A stretch of 64,000 nucleotides of DNA from Branchiostoma lanceolatum. Taxonomy: Eukaryota > Chordata > Leptocardii > Amphioxiformes > Branchiostomatidae. Shown here piece by piece: positions 34,401 to 45,018 of this stretch; positions within the stretch are counted from its first letter, which is position 1, and every line of letters starts with the position of its first letter. Location: NCBI RefSeq assembly GCF_035083965.1, contig NC_089732.1:14490424-14554423 (forward strand), in the 5' to 3' direction. A program made the translations under genes and the position numbers. The notes below the pieces were generated by a model that was not told the DNA's origin, ran no database searches, and saw only the letters and a list, made by a program, of their open reading frames with translations.

Positions 34401-37212
34401 CTGTCGTTATCCTCGTCCCCATGAATATACGGTACGAGTTAACTGACAGAAAAGGGCTGACCATAGCAAAGCATGACTTCATAAAAGTACTAAACCAAAC
34501 TTCAATCTTGAAAATTCTTCTACACTGGAAAGTCACAAGGGTTTAGTTGATAACCATGCAAATAAAACAGAGGGATGTACAGCTCAAACTCCAAGGAAAG
34601 CTGACAGTTTCAAGGAAACCCTTCCTTTGACCCCAGATTTCTGGTGGATCCCTCTGCGTGACCCAACAACTCACATCTATCCTTACGCCAACTAAAATTG
34701 AAAACTTAACAACTTTTAACCAAAATGGTAAGCTAAGACCCTACCTGTTCCCTCTAACAAAAAAAGTCTCCAGATTGGGAAAAAAATTTCAAGGAAACGA
34801 AAGATTTAAAAGATATAAAAAGGGACTATATATATATAAAGGTATTCAAATGTTTTGCACTCTACTGCGTAACGCAACTTTGGGGTCAACCAAATAACCA
34901 CGGACCTGACAGACGATAGGAACATTTTTAACATTCGAGCTCATAAAGCTAACATATCCACTACACTTAAACTGCCACCTTTGCGTTTATCAACCCTCCG
35001 TCAATGTCAGCCATTCTCTGACACTCTTTGCGATTCGGTATAGGAAAAATAAACAAACTGTCTTGAGTGAATAAACCCAGGCATCCATTTCTGTCGAGTA
35101 GGTCGTTGACCTCGGTACCCAAATTCTGCTGAGTTTCATTTTAATCGGAAACGGGAGCATACATGTGTGGATGGATAGAGTTCAGTACTCTCCAAGCAGA
35201 GGAGGGGTTTTTGCTGGGTTTTGACGTGTTTTTAGGCGTTTTGTCGGGCTTTCTACTTTGTCATCTATTTTAGTGGGTTTGGTATACAACAAAAAATGAC
35301 AAAGTAGAAAGCCCGACAAAAACGCCTAAAAACACGTCAAAAACCAGCCGAAACCCCCCCTCTGCTTGGAAAGTATGACTTCAGTGCAAACAAGAGAAAT
35401 TAACGTAAAATCTATCCAAGTCAAATTCAAAACAACAACATGAAACAAAATATATTACACTTTTTGACAAAGACATTTTGACGAGAAAGTGTCACCCGAC
35501 CGGGTAATCCATTTAATATCCGAGCATTTGTTCAGATGTAATATCGAGTGCCGGTCTTTTCTTATGGTTAAACGCATCATTCCACCCCCAACATCTGCTT
35601 GGAGGTAAGAATCAACTTGCTTTGTGTTCAAAGTAAATTGGGGCCGGGTAACCCGTCTAATCTCCGAGAAGATTTTAATAGGACAGAATGTCGTTACGTT
35701 TCACCCGAACATCTGCTTAGAGATTCGAAACTGTTTGCTTTCTGACGCTTGACCAAGCAATTTTAGGGCCCCTTAAAAATGAAAATTGAAAAAGAATGCT
35801 GAAATCTTTATGGTAGTGACATTGACTAACACTGTTTAGCACGTTTGCGTAATATAACTTCATACTCTGAGCATTTTATAACGGCGCAAAAACGTGCCGT
35901 ACGATGATCACCTTAGTTTCGCGAGCCTACAAAAACCCTGGCGACGATTTTCAGTGAGTTCTCACATCACAACGACGTCGTATTTTTGCATCATGGACGT
36001 CGCTATACATTGTGATAGTGTTGTTTGAACTTATCTTGTATAGAAATTATTAAATAAATTGATTTTCAAAATCTGATTTTCAGGCCCTAATATTGCTTGG
36101 GTTTCCTTTAATAGGACAGAATGTCGTAACGTTTCACCCCAACATCTGCTTGAAGATCAAAAACACTTTGTTTTGTGTTGTGTTGAAGGTAGTGGTATAC
36201 CGGTTGAAATGCACTAACTCGAGACCAAATACCTCTGTACACAGGGGCATACACCAGCTACTACATGTACAGCAGAGGTCTGCATATTTTCCGGCAGCTT
36301 GACAATGTCCATCAACGGTCGCCTTTACGCGAACTGTCGTAAACGGGCTGTATGTTCGACTGAGGTAAAACGTTTGGCAGGGTGAATAGTTCAGCATGAA
36401 ATCTCTCCAGTCTGGAGAACGGATTTAAATTCTCGGAAACCGCAACATTGACCATGAACGTGACTGTGAATAATTAAGGACTAGTCTGTATAACGCAAAC
36501 TCCAGCTGTCCGGGGGTTTCTCTCCCCTCCCCGCGGAGTTTTCTAGGCGGCGAGGCGGTTACAGGGCGGCGAGCTGTCACGGGGCTTTATTGAATTCAGG
36601 CTAATTAAGGATCATTAATGTTACTCGGCTTGAGTTAGCTTTGAAAAACGCAACAATGCTTTAGAAGTAAAGCCTGCTAAATATCAAAAAGGAACAACCT
36701 TGTGGACACCATTCAAAAATGTACAATTCAAGTATTCAAACGTATTATTCATTGTGCATGGGTAGCCTAGAAGCTAGACTGTAAGGGACGACACAGGCCA
36801 TCTCCTCGGCTCCAAAGACACATGTCCCCGATGAAATTCTACCTCAGCCCCCATTAGAAAACTGGTATATCTTCCTAGTTGGTACTTGGGTTGAATTTTC
36901 ATGGCTGGTTTTATGTATGTGCGGCCGAATGTTTTGGGCGAAGATAAAAGCGCTATACCAGACATCGGCTGGCATCGGTCTACCCAAACAGACGATTATT
37001 GCACCAATGACAAACGCATTCCCACATATATGTGTGTTGGAAGCATCTTTCAACAAGCTGCGGTGAGATGCAGCTATCAGTGTCAACTTTGGCAGTGCAG
37101 TTGGGGATGGGGTAAGGGTGAGGCGAGCCGGGAGAAGCTATATTTATCATAATACAGCAAGTCAGTTTTGTAGTCGTCGTCATAGTATTGAAAGACAAAC
37201 AAACACACACAA

Positions 37213-37265
<53 letters not shown>

Positions 37266-40200
37266 TAATAACCTACACGTTTGAACTACTAAACAGTCAT
37301 AAATTAGCCAGACTTCGAACAATGTAGGCTCTACCAGTCTCCGCGGATCGCTGGAAAATTAGCGGAAACCGGCCAAATAGAGTAAGCAAACCATGGCTAT
37401 TGGCCGGCATACTTTTCCCTCTATTTGGCCGATTTCTACTATTTTTCCAGCGATCCGCGGAGCCTGGTACAGAGCTTTGTAGGCTATGCCATTAGCCTAC
37501 CGTAGACAGACTTATGTCTCTCTAACCATGTTACAGTCTGCACAATTTGATTGGATGCCGCTCTAGGTGACGTTGAGACACGGTTTACGACTTGATGACA
37601 GGATGTCAACCCCCCTCTCCAGCAGTATAACTTCACTAAGTGGCATTTACTGCGAAATAAACCAATAGTATCTGTTACCGGTTCACCGCTGTGATTCCCT
37701 GAACTTAGCGAACGCGTACTCGCAAACTTCGAGTATACTGTACATGCAGAAATGTTCGCCGTGGTTTTCTATCCGCGGTTTTCGCGGTTTACCGCGAACT
37801 TAAAGCACCCTCTCACTGGACCCGCGGCACGCTGGCGGCGTCCCTGCGGCCAATCGAATTGACAACACACTCAACGAATTTAATCGACAAAAAACGAATA
37901 TTTTTAAGCTTTGTGTGTTTTGTTGTCTTTTTGTTCATACTTGTACGTTTTGAATGATATTCCTTTTATACAGTCAAGGGTAACACAAATCCAATCTAGG
38001 ATGCAGCGACGCCGCCAGCGTGCCGCGGATACAGTGAGAGGGGGGCTTTGGCCACCGCGACGTATCGCTCCACTGAGTGACTGTAGCGCTACTATATTGT
38101 TTCAAACGCGAACTCAAAACCACCGCGAACACTCCATTTTCTTCCGACCACGAAATTAAATCCCCGCGAACTGTGTGCCCCAATTATTACCTTCGCCAAG
38201 AAGGTTATGTTTTCGGGAGCGTTCGTGCGTGTGTCTGTCTGTCTGTCTGTCTGTAAACACGATAATCTAAAATGCCTGGATGGATTGTCCTGATATTTGG
38301 TTTGTGGGTATGTCTTTGTGAGGCCTCGAAATGATTACATTTTGCGAGATTTCAAGTTTTAGTGGTGTTTTTTAAAGATTTTCTAATTTCTTGATAAATT
38401 GAATCAGTTGCACTGTTAAAAACTAGGTGCTGAGTCTATGAAGACGTGATGTATCGCTAAACTAAAGATTAATAAGATGAATTAAATCGGTATAAGTTCC
38501 GTAATGAGCCAGTATCGAACGCTGAAATGAAAAGTCTACCTCTCAGTCTTGGTGGAGCCGCTGGTGTATGAATATTCCATGTGTCTGGATGAGAAAACGC
38601 AAACTTCGGAAGTTTTTTTCCAATGTCTAGTCCAGTTCCTTTGCCAGCAATTTGAGAAAAAAACCGTATCGAACGCTGAAATAAAAAGTATACCTCCCAG
38701 TCTTGGCGGAGCCGCTGGGGTATGAATATTCCATGCGTCTGGACGAGAAAACGCAAACTTCGAAAGTTTTCTTCCAATGTCTATTCAAGTTCCTTTGCCA
38801 GCAATTTGAAAAAAAAAAAAAAACGTATCGAACGCTGAACTGAAAAGTCTACTTCCCAGTCTTGGTGGAGCCACCGGTGTATGAATATTCCATGTGTCTG
38901 GATGAGAAAACGCAAACTTCGGAAGTTTTCTTCCAATGTCTAGTCAAGTTCATTGTCAGAAATTTGAAAAGGCGGCTACACCCCCCCCCCCATCCCCAAG
39001 TTACGTTATTTCTTTATCATTTATAAAATTTCCTATCGATATATGAGACTGATACGGACACTGTAATATGAACTCTCCTGCCTTAACTCCACTAAGGAAA
39101 ACCTAAGACACCGACACACTAAACAACAGAAAAAAACACAATAAATTTAAAGAAATCTCAGAATGCGGCTTCAGAAATGTAGGTATGGAAAGACGTTCTT
39201 TAGAAGTCCCCTAGGGCACTCGTTTGCTCATCAATGTGGAGTGCCTGGGTGACATCCTATTTCTACCGGGGCTCCTACACTCGCTACCCTAAAAAATGTT
39301 ATATTTTTTTGTCCATTTTGTCCAGAGACAATTGAAGACAAAAATATCACTTTTTGATTCTATGTCCCAAATATTTTGATAAACGTAATTCACTATACTT
39401 AATGCTATGGCGTCGGATTTACCAGGATTTATCTCAATGGACTTGAATAGCAAATTTAAATACATAATGCCATGCAACAACCCCTGTATGATGTACATTG
39501 GAAAATATATCAAAGAATGAATAGACGTTAGAAACTCCTCCAATGATTGTAAAATGCCATTGTCATCCCATACTACTAACGTTACACCATCTTGCATAGG
39601 ATAGATTGATTAGCCCGTAATAGAATGTTATCTTATAGATGTGCCAGTGGATGCCATGCTTTGTACCGTGTGCACTTGTTGTGCAATTAAGTTATTATTA
39701 TTATATAGGGGCTGACGGCCTATGGACCGGAAGTAGCCAGAACCCAGATGGGAAAGCCGAATTGCCTCGGCGCACACACGGCGACTCCACAAAATTACAT
39801 CGCCCAGTGAGTTCAACCACCGTCTGAACCCACAATCCCCACTTCATCGATCCGGTCTGAGTTTCTCTGAGACGCGGCTACTCCAGAAGATTTGCCTTCA
39901 AAGTTGTCGCTTCGGCAAGTTTGAGATAAATGCCAGGCATTTAGGAGTGGCGCCACCATTTCTCTTGTACTGACACAGGTACATTGATCGGGTGAGGGGA
40001 AACCGCCACTTTCTCATCAAGCCTTCACGCTATTTGCTGCTTTAAAAGTGTTGCAATTTTTCATTTTCGCCCTCAAAGTAAGTGATATGGGACAAGTTGG
40101 GTCCGTCTTATAGTCGATTCAACTATTCAATTAAATGATCATCAGATGGAAAGATTTCTTGTTGCAGTCATAGTGAAAACTACACAAATTGTGTATTTTG

Positions 40201-40287
40201 GTCCATGGTCGCTTTTCGTCCTCCTTACAATAGTTTTCGCGGCATGTCGTTTGTGTGCGTGCGTGCGTGCGTGCGTGCGTGTGTGCG

Positions 40288-40372
<85 letters not shown>

Positions 40373-42600
40373 CTACGTGTGTATGTGTGCCGGTATGTTC
40401 TTGAGTGTGCGTGCGCGCTTCCGTGTCAAAAACATGCTTCTAAAAAGCTAAATAGTACATATTTTCCAGCCAAATTTTCCCCGTTTCAAGAATTCGCCTT
40501 TTCTATTCAGATGCGGTATCGGTCAAACCTTGCCGTAAATGTTAGCTGACAATGTTAATGCAGCCTCTGACTGTATGTTATAGCGTTTAATTTGATTGAT
40601 TTGATTTTTTGACCCTCGGTAACATTAGAACCATCCTTATGCGCCATTTCCCGCAGAGTCGTTTACAGGATTACAAAAACAGGATCGCCCTGTCTTCATG
40701 CCATAGTAATAGATGTACATTATAGTAGCCTGGAGGTCAGACTGTTCCAAGGGCATACACCGGCCAAATCCTCGGCTTCAGAGCCCACATGCCCCCGAGG
40801 AAATTTACCACTGGCACCCCTCATCAGGTTCAGAGGGAAGTCTCTAGTAACATTTCCTTGGGAGCTGTGTCTTCCACTGCTTCCAAAAAAAAAAGAAGTC
40901 AAACCCTAAAAGCGTAGACTGTATTCCGTAGTAGTTTTTAGAATAGCCATGTGTTCTACGGTACTTGTCAACATTGTTAACTCGCACTATCTGTACAGTA
41001 TACCCCTGCTATACATTGTTTCATGTTGCAATTGGCCCTCGGGCAAGAACTTGCAAAAAAGAAAAACATTACTATAAAGCCCTGAAAACAGTCTGGCAGT
41101 CTGGGCTACAGATATGGGGAGGGGGGATTCTCAAGTACATGTGGGGTTGAAATATCGTAACTTTTTTCTGACTGCCTTGTCGGAAATGTTTGCTTGTCAA
41201 AAAATAAAGCAGCCAAAATGCGTTACTGTTTTCATCCATACATCTGCTTGTAGATTAGGGGTCATCGGATTTTCACATTGTGAGGATACCAATGACGGCA
41301 AGCACACAACCCCAAGCCATTTAGGGAGAAACCAAAGGACATATCAGGGGTGTTTCCTGCAAAACGTTGGTCAGTGCATCTCCAAACTGCTAAAAGGCTT
41401 TTTCCTAACGCCAATTACCCAATCACTGAAGGAGAGAGTACATGTTTTTCCCTATCTCCCTAACCCCATCTGGAAGATGCGTTCTGTATGCGCTATCTAT
41501 TCTTATCTGTGCCGTCATTAATCATTTCGCCCTACGGGATGTTTTATCGCTGCCCATGCTGAAATAACCCCATGCTGTTCAAAATATCTTCTTACTCTTT
41601 CAAAACAAACAGGAATGCAATGATGCTCTACCCCTTTGTAAATCATCAACGTTTGCCATACACAACCCATACATACTCTAGCATGTTGCACATGTTGAAG
41701 ATTAAACCACGGTTATGGCTGACAGTGTTAAACTGTTTAACGTCTAACAGGCGGAACGGACTGTATGCTTTGTAATCCAAGGAGGTAGTCATTATCGGTA
41801 AAGCTGAAAGAACGGTAAGGTCTTGTTGAGTTATCGGTCACGTATGATTCCAACGTAAAAACGGTAAATCCTGGTTTAAGATCGTTAGTCAATGCCCTGG
41901 TCAATGCCGGGCGTTAGGTTTAGATTCGGCGTGTAGCAACCATAGAACTCCGACTCTGCAAATAAAACCCCGCCCCTTTTCCAAAATAAAAGCATACGAG
42001 TTGTAATATATATAAAGTATACGAATATGAAGGAGGCTCATAACTATTTGCATACATCCAGCCATGTATATTCGAAGCTCATATGACTTTCAGTTGTATT
42101 TTGGTTCCTTAATGACAACCTTGCATATCGTGAACACTTGATCATAGAAAGGCGAGCATTTGCACACGCAAATATAAAGCAAAGCACTTAGTATTGTGAA
42201 CAAAGTCTGGGGCAAGCGTACAATGTCAACAGTTCTACACAAGTCATGTGTAAAGTGTCGTAGTTTTACCCTGTAAGTAACAATGAATAAGTTCAAATAA
42301 GAGCGTGGGGGTAAATTGAACTTCTCGTAAGGGGCAGGCAGACTATTCTCCTCGGCTAGAAGGCTCCAGACAGCCGAGGAGCTTGCCTGTAGGCCCCGGT
42401 GACACTCCGTCACCCAACTCTGGTCAGCAATGGTGAGGACGGGGTGGCGAGCATAGCGTGTGTTTCTATACATCCACAATAGTATGCTATTTAACCCTTT
42501 GACAAAGCACTAAAAGATACATACCGATGACGTCTAGAAGAGCGATGAAGTTTTCTGCTGAGAGCTGCTTCCATGTTCCGTTGTGGTCGGCGATAGACAT
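23594..42600 (-). CDS. FABP-like intracellular lipid-binding protein gene, exons 1-3 found
   Basis: Predicted cytosolic beta-barrel lipid carrier of the FABP/CRBP family. Exon 1 is 42600-42525 ([21 protein letters not shown]...), exon 2 is 25112-24928 ([20 protein letters not shown] ... [18 protein letters not shown]), and exon 3 is 23707-23594 ([20 protein letters not shown] ... [13 protein letters not shown]). Phases are 1, 0 and 0, the same as in the plus-strand FABP gene at 47234-52421; splice sites are gtatgt/ccctcccag and gtgctt/tttgcag, with gtaagt after exon 3. The joined frame is 125 codons. Exon 4 (about 17 codons ending near an Arg-x-Tyr/Phe motif) was not found; it should lie below 23593 on the minus strand. 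The exon 1 to 2 link over 17.4 kb rests on phase and family logic only. The N-terminal signature deviates at Q12 and I19. Start ATG is preceded by a TATA box at 42718-42723. Confidence 0.68.
24496..24728 (+). mobile_element. LINE 3' end, reverse transcriptase tail with stops
   Basis: The plus frame reads LNIEAGRYR, a stop, ILRDQ, then [20 protein letters not shown] and a second stop after KYEDKR, later NPYCVQIG. It is the same family as the minus-strand copy at 1174-1390 and sits in FABP intron 2 of the minus-strand gene. Confidence 0.6.
25171..25677 (+). mobile_element. Repeat family C (~510 bp, AAAGGCA termini), copy 1
   Basis: The left end AAAGGCATCCAGAGCATTTT and the right end AAAATGCTCTGAGTGCCTTT are inverted repeats extending through GGCTTGAAACTTGA / TTTTCAAGCC. 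A full second copy is at 45019-45551 and a truncated inverted one at 20187-20406. Non-coding, in the long intron of the minus-strand FABP-like gene. Confidence 0.85.
25680..25850 (-). pseudogene. Possible ankyrin-repeat-like coding fragment
   Basis: The minus strand is open from an acceptor-like ttccacag. It reads [17 protein letters not shown], then [20 protein letters not shown] and [12 protein letters not shown], resembling an ankyrin repeat (leucine-rich helix, NG-T-x-LH-x-LA). It ends directly at the terminus of the family C element, so any original downstream part is lost or displaced. Only one repeat is visible and the resemblance could be chance. Confidence 0.2.
25851..29509. other. 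Repeat-rich part of the long FABP intron; tandem repeats and a (CA)n tract
   Basis: A direct tandem duplication of about 197 bp lies at 26691-27060 (unit word GCAATTAGCAGGCATCTAC). A tandem repeat of about 104 bp lies at 27673-27880 (GGAGACCTTCACGCGCTGG). A (CA)n run with TA interruption is at 28399-28471, and poly-A at 28921-28939. GC-rich sequence at 28480-28760 has frames without family resemblance. No gene is supported. Confidence 0.55.
29510..29875 (+). repeat. Dispersed repeat family E, copy 2
   Basis: Aligns by eye over its length with 11033-11430: TCGCCCCATAGGCTTACATG at the left, CTGCCGAACTTTACCTGCTA and GGGCTGGCTAAAA at the right. Same orientation. Confidence 0.65.
30335..30625 (+). 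repeat. Repeat family A, copy 2 (CRE-like and YY1 motifs)
   Basis: Preceded by a SINE-like fragment at 30266-30325. Left end AGAGTTAAGTATTTGTGCTA, right end TACGCAAACCGC. It contains GCGACGTCACAAACTCAAGATGGCGGCC split over the CRE-like and YY1 words. The following 30626-31667 holds several unsupported frames and no recognised gene. Confidence 0.75.
31668..32352. mobile_element. Nested pair of inverted-repeat elements
   Basis: The outer element ends in GGGTGCCATCCTATTTCTAC...CTCGCTA on the left, and GGGTAGCGAGTGTAGGAGCC...AATGGCACCCTGGCTA on the right. Inside it, an inner element runs from GCCCGTAGCCAGGATTTT (about 31750) to CCCCCCTGGCTACGGGC (about 32301). The inner element carries an internal duplication of about 180 bp (GAACCTTCTGA...TTTCCTGTGTTTTTGAGAG, twice). 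A solo left end of the outer element is at 39244-39290. Confidence 0.75.
32526..32857 (-). mobile_element. MITE family B (~350 bp), copy 1
   Basis: Termini TAAAGGAAACCC...AAGCAATATTAGGGC and GGGCCCTAATATTGCTTTGG. The body contains TATAGCGACGTCCATCATGC and TACGACGTCGTTGTGATGTG. Copies in the opposite orientation are at 35749-36110 and 42862-43214. Confidence 0.8.
32858..34452. other. No supported gene
   Basis: Contains GGCCGTTGGTGACAGCAGAG-type words shared with 31560-31620 and two ATCTGCTTGAAGATTA motifs near 33577 and 34028. The 133-codon plus frame at 33369-33770 has no family resemblance, splice structure or start context, and is not called. Confidence 0.45.
34453..34890 (+). mobile_element. 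Repeat family F (~450-490 bp), copy 1
   Basis: Starts at GGGCTGACC and ends TTTGGGGTCAAC. Contains TCTACACTGGAAAGTCACAA and CTCACATCTATCCTTACGCC, shared with the copy at 51591-52078, whose ends (GGGCTGACC / GGTCAGCCC) show a terminal inverted repeat. Confidence 0.75.
35184..35377. mobile_element. Foldback element with ~80 bp arms
   Basis: The arm beginning CTCCAAGCAGAGGAGGGGTT and continuing GACGTGTTTTTAGGCGTTTT is the reverse complement of the arm ending CCCCTCTGCTTGGAAAGT. The loop is short (about 25 bp around GGTATACAACAAAAAATG). Its tips carry the CCAAGCAGA core of the dispersed ATCTGCTTGGAGATTA motif. Confidence 0.8.
35749..36110 (+). mobile_element. MITE family B, copy 2
   Basis: Runs from TGACCAAGCAATTTTAGGGC to CTAATATTGCTTGGGTTTCC and TTTA. 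Its flanks share GGACAGAATGTCGT(T/A)ACG (near 35674 and 36115), so it lies between two copies of a short direct repeat of about 60 bp. Confidence 0.8.
36111..37189. other. No gene seen; AT/homeodomain-word-rich block at 36540-36640
   Basis: A GC-rich stretch with GGCGGCGAGGCGG is followed by GGCTAATTAAGGATCATTAA, which has two TAAT-type words. 36735-36830 and 40726-40820 are related repeats (GTAGCCTAGA/GGAG...CATGTCCCCGA/CATGCCCCCGA). No coding evidence. Confidence 0.35.
37205..37263. repeat. (CA)n microsatellite
   Basis: Runs of CA with AAACA interruptions; frames across it encode Thr-His or Val-Cys repeats only. Confidence 0.9.
37328..37475. mobile_element. Foldback MITE, ~148 bp
   Basis: The left arm GCTCTACCAGTCTCCGCGGA...GGCCAAATAGAG pairs with the right arm CTCTATTTGGCC...GATCCGCGGAGCCTGGTAC. 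Related half-sites lie at 31207-31385, where the same GCGGAGACTGGTAGAGGC end occurs. Confidence 0.8.
37690..38165. mobile_element. CGCGAA-rich palindromic element with a second MITE nested in it
   Basis: The outer element has GTTCGCCGTGGTTTTC / TTCGCGGTTTACCGCGAACT on the left and AACGCGAACTCAAAACCACC / GCGAACACTCC on the right, related to 44355-44675. Between them, 37802-38049 is a separate element with inverted ends AAAGCACCCTCTCACTG and CAGTGAGAGGGGGGCTTT; its inner arms contain GCGGCACGCTGGCGGCGTC and its complement. The outer copy is interrupted at GAACTTA|...|GGCCACCGCGA. Confidence 0.8.
38188..38350 (+). repeat. Dispersed repeat with (GTCT)n seed
   Basis: ACCTTCGCCAAGAAGGTTAT, then a short (GTCTGTCT) run, then GGATGGATTGTCCTGATATT. 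The 19839-19990 region has the same order, with a long (TG)n tract in place of the GTCT run. Confidence 0.6.
38512..38972. repeat. Three tandem copies of a ~155 bp unit
   Basis: Units start at GTATCGAACGCTGAA at 38512, 38666 and 38825. Each contains GGAGCC(G/A)C(T/C)GG and ATGAATATTCCATG(T/C)GTCTGG. A 102-codon minus frame across two units simply repeats itself and is not called. Confidence 0.9.
39244..39595 (+). mobile_element. Solo end of the 31.7-kb outer element joined to a LINE tail
   Basis: 39244-39290 matches the left terminus of the outer element at 31668 (GCCTGGGTGACATCCTATTT ... CTCGCTACCCTAAAAAATG). From 39305 a decayed reverse transcriptase tail follows ([15 protein letters not shown], then stops). 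Confidence 0.5.
39596..40897. other. No gene; contains a long (TG)n tract at 40255-40371
   Basis: The TG run is preceded by (GTGC)n. All frames across it are Cys-Val repeats. The remaining sequence has no recognised coding or repeat signal except the 40726-40820 relative of 36735-36830. Confidence 0.5.
40898..41058 (+). repeat. Dispersed ~160 bp repeat, copy 1
   Basis: Contains TGTATTCCGTAGTAGTTTTT, ACTTGTCAACATTGTTAACT and ends CCCTCGGGCAAGAACTTGCA. A second copy is at 62572-62728, same orientation. The 135-codon frame at 41114-41521 beyond it is unsupported. Confidence 0.75.
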
Positions 42601-42717
42601 GTTGGGAGTTCGTTTCTCAGTAGCGCTGTCTGCGTGGAACGGTTTGACAGGATGGTGGCTGTGTTTGCTTGCGGATGGAGAGAAGAAGTCAGGAGGGTGG
42701 GCTCGCCTTCCCCAGGA

Positions 42718-42723
42718 TTTATA
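42718..42723 (-). promoter_or_regulatory. TATA box of the minus-strand FABP-like gene
   Basis: TATAAA on the minus strand, 118 bp upstream of the ATG at 42600. An inverted CCAAT box (ATTGG on the minus strand) sits at 42754-42758, a plausible core promoter spacing. Confidence 0.6.
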
Positions 42724-44008
42724 GTCTCCGCCGCTGACAGGGCAGTGCAGGGAACCAATCACCATCAGTCTCGTTAGTTATGACGCAATCCCTGTCACAC
42801 GGTCGGTCGACGATTTCCCCCAGTCAGCCAAGGCCCCATAGCTCCCATTTTTCTCTATGGATTAAAGACAACCAAAGCAATATCAGGGCCCAAAATATGG
42901 AGAAAAAAAAAAAGACGCTGAAATCTTTATGGTAGTGACATTTCCTAACACTATTTAGCAGATTTGCGTTATAACTTCATACTTAGAGCATTTCAAACCC
43001 GCGAAAACGTGCCGTCCGATGATTCCCTTGGTTTCGCGAGCCCACAAAAACCCTGGCGACGATTTTCAGTAAGTTCTCACATCACAGCGACGCCGTATTT
43101 GGACGTCGCTATACATTGCGATGTTTGAACTAATCATGTATAGAAATGACTAGATAGATTGACTTTTAAAATCCGATTTCAGTCGGGCCTTAATATTGCT
43201 TGGGTTTCCTTTAATGAAAACGACTCTGACTTCCAATAATCTCAGATATGACGCACGTAAATGATGATTTTGAATGTGGATTATCTGGATTAGATAAAGC
43301 TGAATTAACAGGGGAACTTCAACTTATATAGCAACGTTAGTCAGATTAGAATCATTACCCTTGTCTCGCCGTATGCAGTCTCCGGACTGATTGTATAGGA
43401 CGGTTGGGGCTGGATATGGATACGTATATCGGTCAGCATAGCGAAATTAGATACAATGGTTTTCTTTAAAATACAAAAGAAGAAAAAAAATTATCAAATA
43501 TCGAACACGGTCTATAATTTGCATATACATGCATGCTGATTTCTTTCCTAATGTTTCCCCATCTTTGTTTCAAAAAATAAAATAAATAAAATAAAAAAGG
43601 GAATGGATTACAATTGAAGATAAGTAACCTCTCAATCGCTTTTGGGGGTCTTCACATATTAATTCACACATACACGTACTAGCTAGGTTGCTATTGTTAG
43701 ACGCCCAAATTATTCTCCGACCAAATTTTCACCCCAGCTCTTACCATCAAATGTGGCGTCTCTGTAACGGTGCATCAAGGTAACACTCATTAGATCATTA
43801 CTTCAAGGACTGTCGACGTCTTTCGTGTCGTCTAAATGATGAAATCCTGTAATAGGGCAAATAATTTGAAAGTACATTACAAAATTTAGAAAGCTAATCC
43901 TACAAATTGATATCAAATTTTGGCACAATCATTTGACTAAACAATGGCTGGTGCTGCTAGATACATGTTAAATCATAATTCGGCATGTAGGCGAGAAAGA
44001 AATAGAAC
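42724..44008. other. Upstream region of the minus-strand FABP gene with a MITE
   Basis: Beyond the promoter, 42862-43214 is MITE family B copy 3: TAAAGACAACCAAAGCAATA at the left, TAATATTGCTTGGGTTTCCT at the right. 43215-44008 is AT-rich without gene evidence. Confidence 0.6.
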
Positions 44009-44300
44009 TAGAGTTAAGTATTTGTGGTACATATACTTCAGGTCTGCTATGTTAGTCTAGTGATTACGGGGTCTTTTTATGAATATGAATTGGTATTGAA
44101 TTTTTCTTTTTATTTGAGTTGAATACGTGATAGTTGTGAGCCGATTTGTTAAAAATAGAGAGAACGCTAGCGATCCCCAAAAAACACTCCTCCCAATAAA
44201 ATGGTATGGCGACCCTGTGACGTCACAATTCAAGATGGCGGCCACCTCACATGCCAATGGTTCCAACAAAGGTTTTGCTACGCAAACCTGTAATTGTCAC
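44009..44300 (+). repeat. Repeat family A, copy 3
   Basis: Left end AGAGTTAAGTATTTGTGGTA, right end GCTACGCAAACCTGTAATTG. Carries TGTGACGTCACAATTCAAG followed by ATGGCGGCC (CRE and YY1 motifs intact). Confidence 0.8.
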
Positions 44301-44354
44301 AAATAAAGTTCCTAGCAAGCTAGAGCTTCTAGTAACCCTTCCATTGGTCAGGCA

Positions 44355-44675
44355 GTTATCTGTAAATGCAGAAATGTTCGCGGTGGTTTTATGTTCGCGC
44401 TTTTCGCGGTGAACTATTCAGCACGAACTTAAAACCACAACGAAACCTTATGCCCACCAATGACTGTAGTGCTACTACTGTAAATGCAGAAATGTTTCTG
44501 GTGGTTTTATGTTTGCGGTTTTCGCGGCAAACTCTTCAGCGCGAACTTAAAACCATCGCGAAACGTTATGCCCGCCAAGACTGTAGCACTACTATTGTTT
44601 CAAACGCGAACTCAAAACAACCGCGAACACCTCATTTTCTCCCTACCGCGAAATTAAATGCATTTACAGTAGAGG
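44355..44675. mobile_element. CGCGAA-rich palindromic MITE, two tandem parts
   Basis: 44360-44477 and 44478-44670 each begin GTAAATGCAGAAATGTT(C/T) and contain CGGTGGTTTTATGTTCGCG-type and ACCGCGAA-type words; the right end is AAATGCATTTACAGTA. The plus frame at 44366-44746 is this element, not a gene. Confidence 0.75.
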
Positions 44676-45018
44676 CTCTATTAAGCCCATTACAGTGTAG
44701 GGGTAACCTCGCTCCCGAGAAACTGACCGACCAAACCAGCCCCTGACAGCGAGACATTGTGTAACACAGGCTAATGTTACGTTTCACATACTACAGACCG
44801 TCATCAATTAAATATTCAGTATTTCTTATTGACAACAACTTTTACCATTTCGCATGCAGCACGATGGCTTGCAAAGTACAACGAAAGCGACGTCTAGCGG
44901 TTAAAGTTAGCATTACCGGTCTAGAAAGTGTGTCTGTTTGAGGGGTGGGGGGAGAATAGCGACAGTTCCACGCCTTTATTTTAAAGTTTGATGTGGCAAT
45001 ACACAACTCCATATTTTT

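Noticed and set aside
40146..40549. Cys-Val-rich frames of 101-114 codons, and similar ones at 28245-28639, 36980-37322 and 52692-53292
   Set aside because: Direct translation of dinucleotide microsatellites.
44366..44746. 126-codon plus-strand frame
   Set aside because: Lies within the CGCGAA palindromic MITE and repeats itself because the element is partly duplicated.
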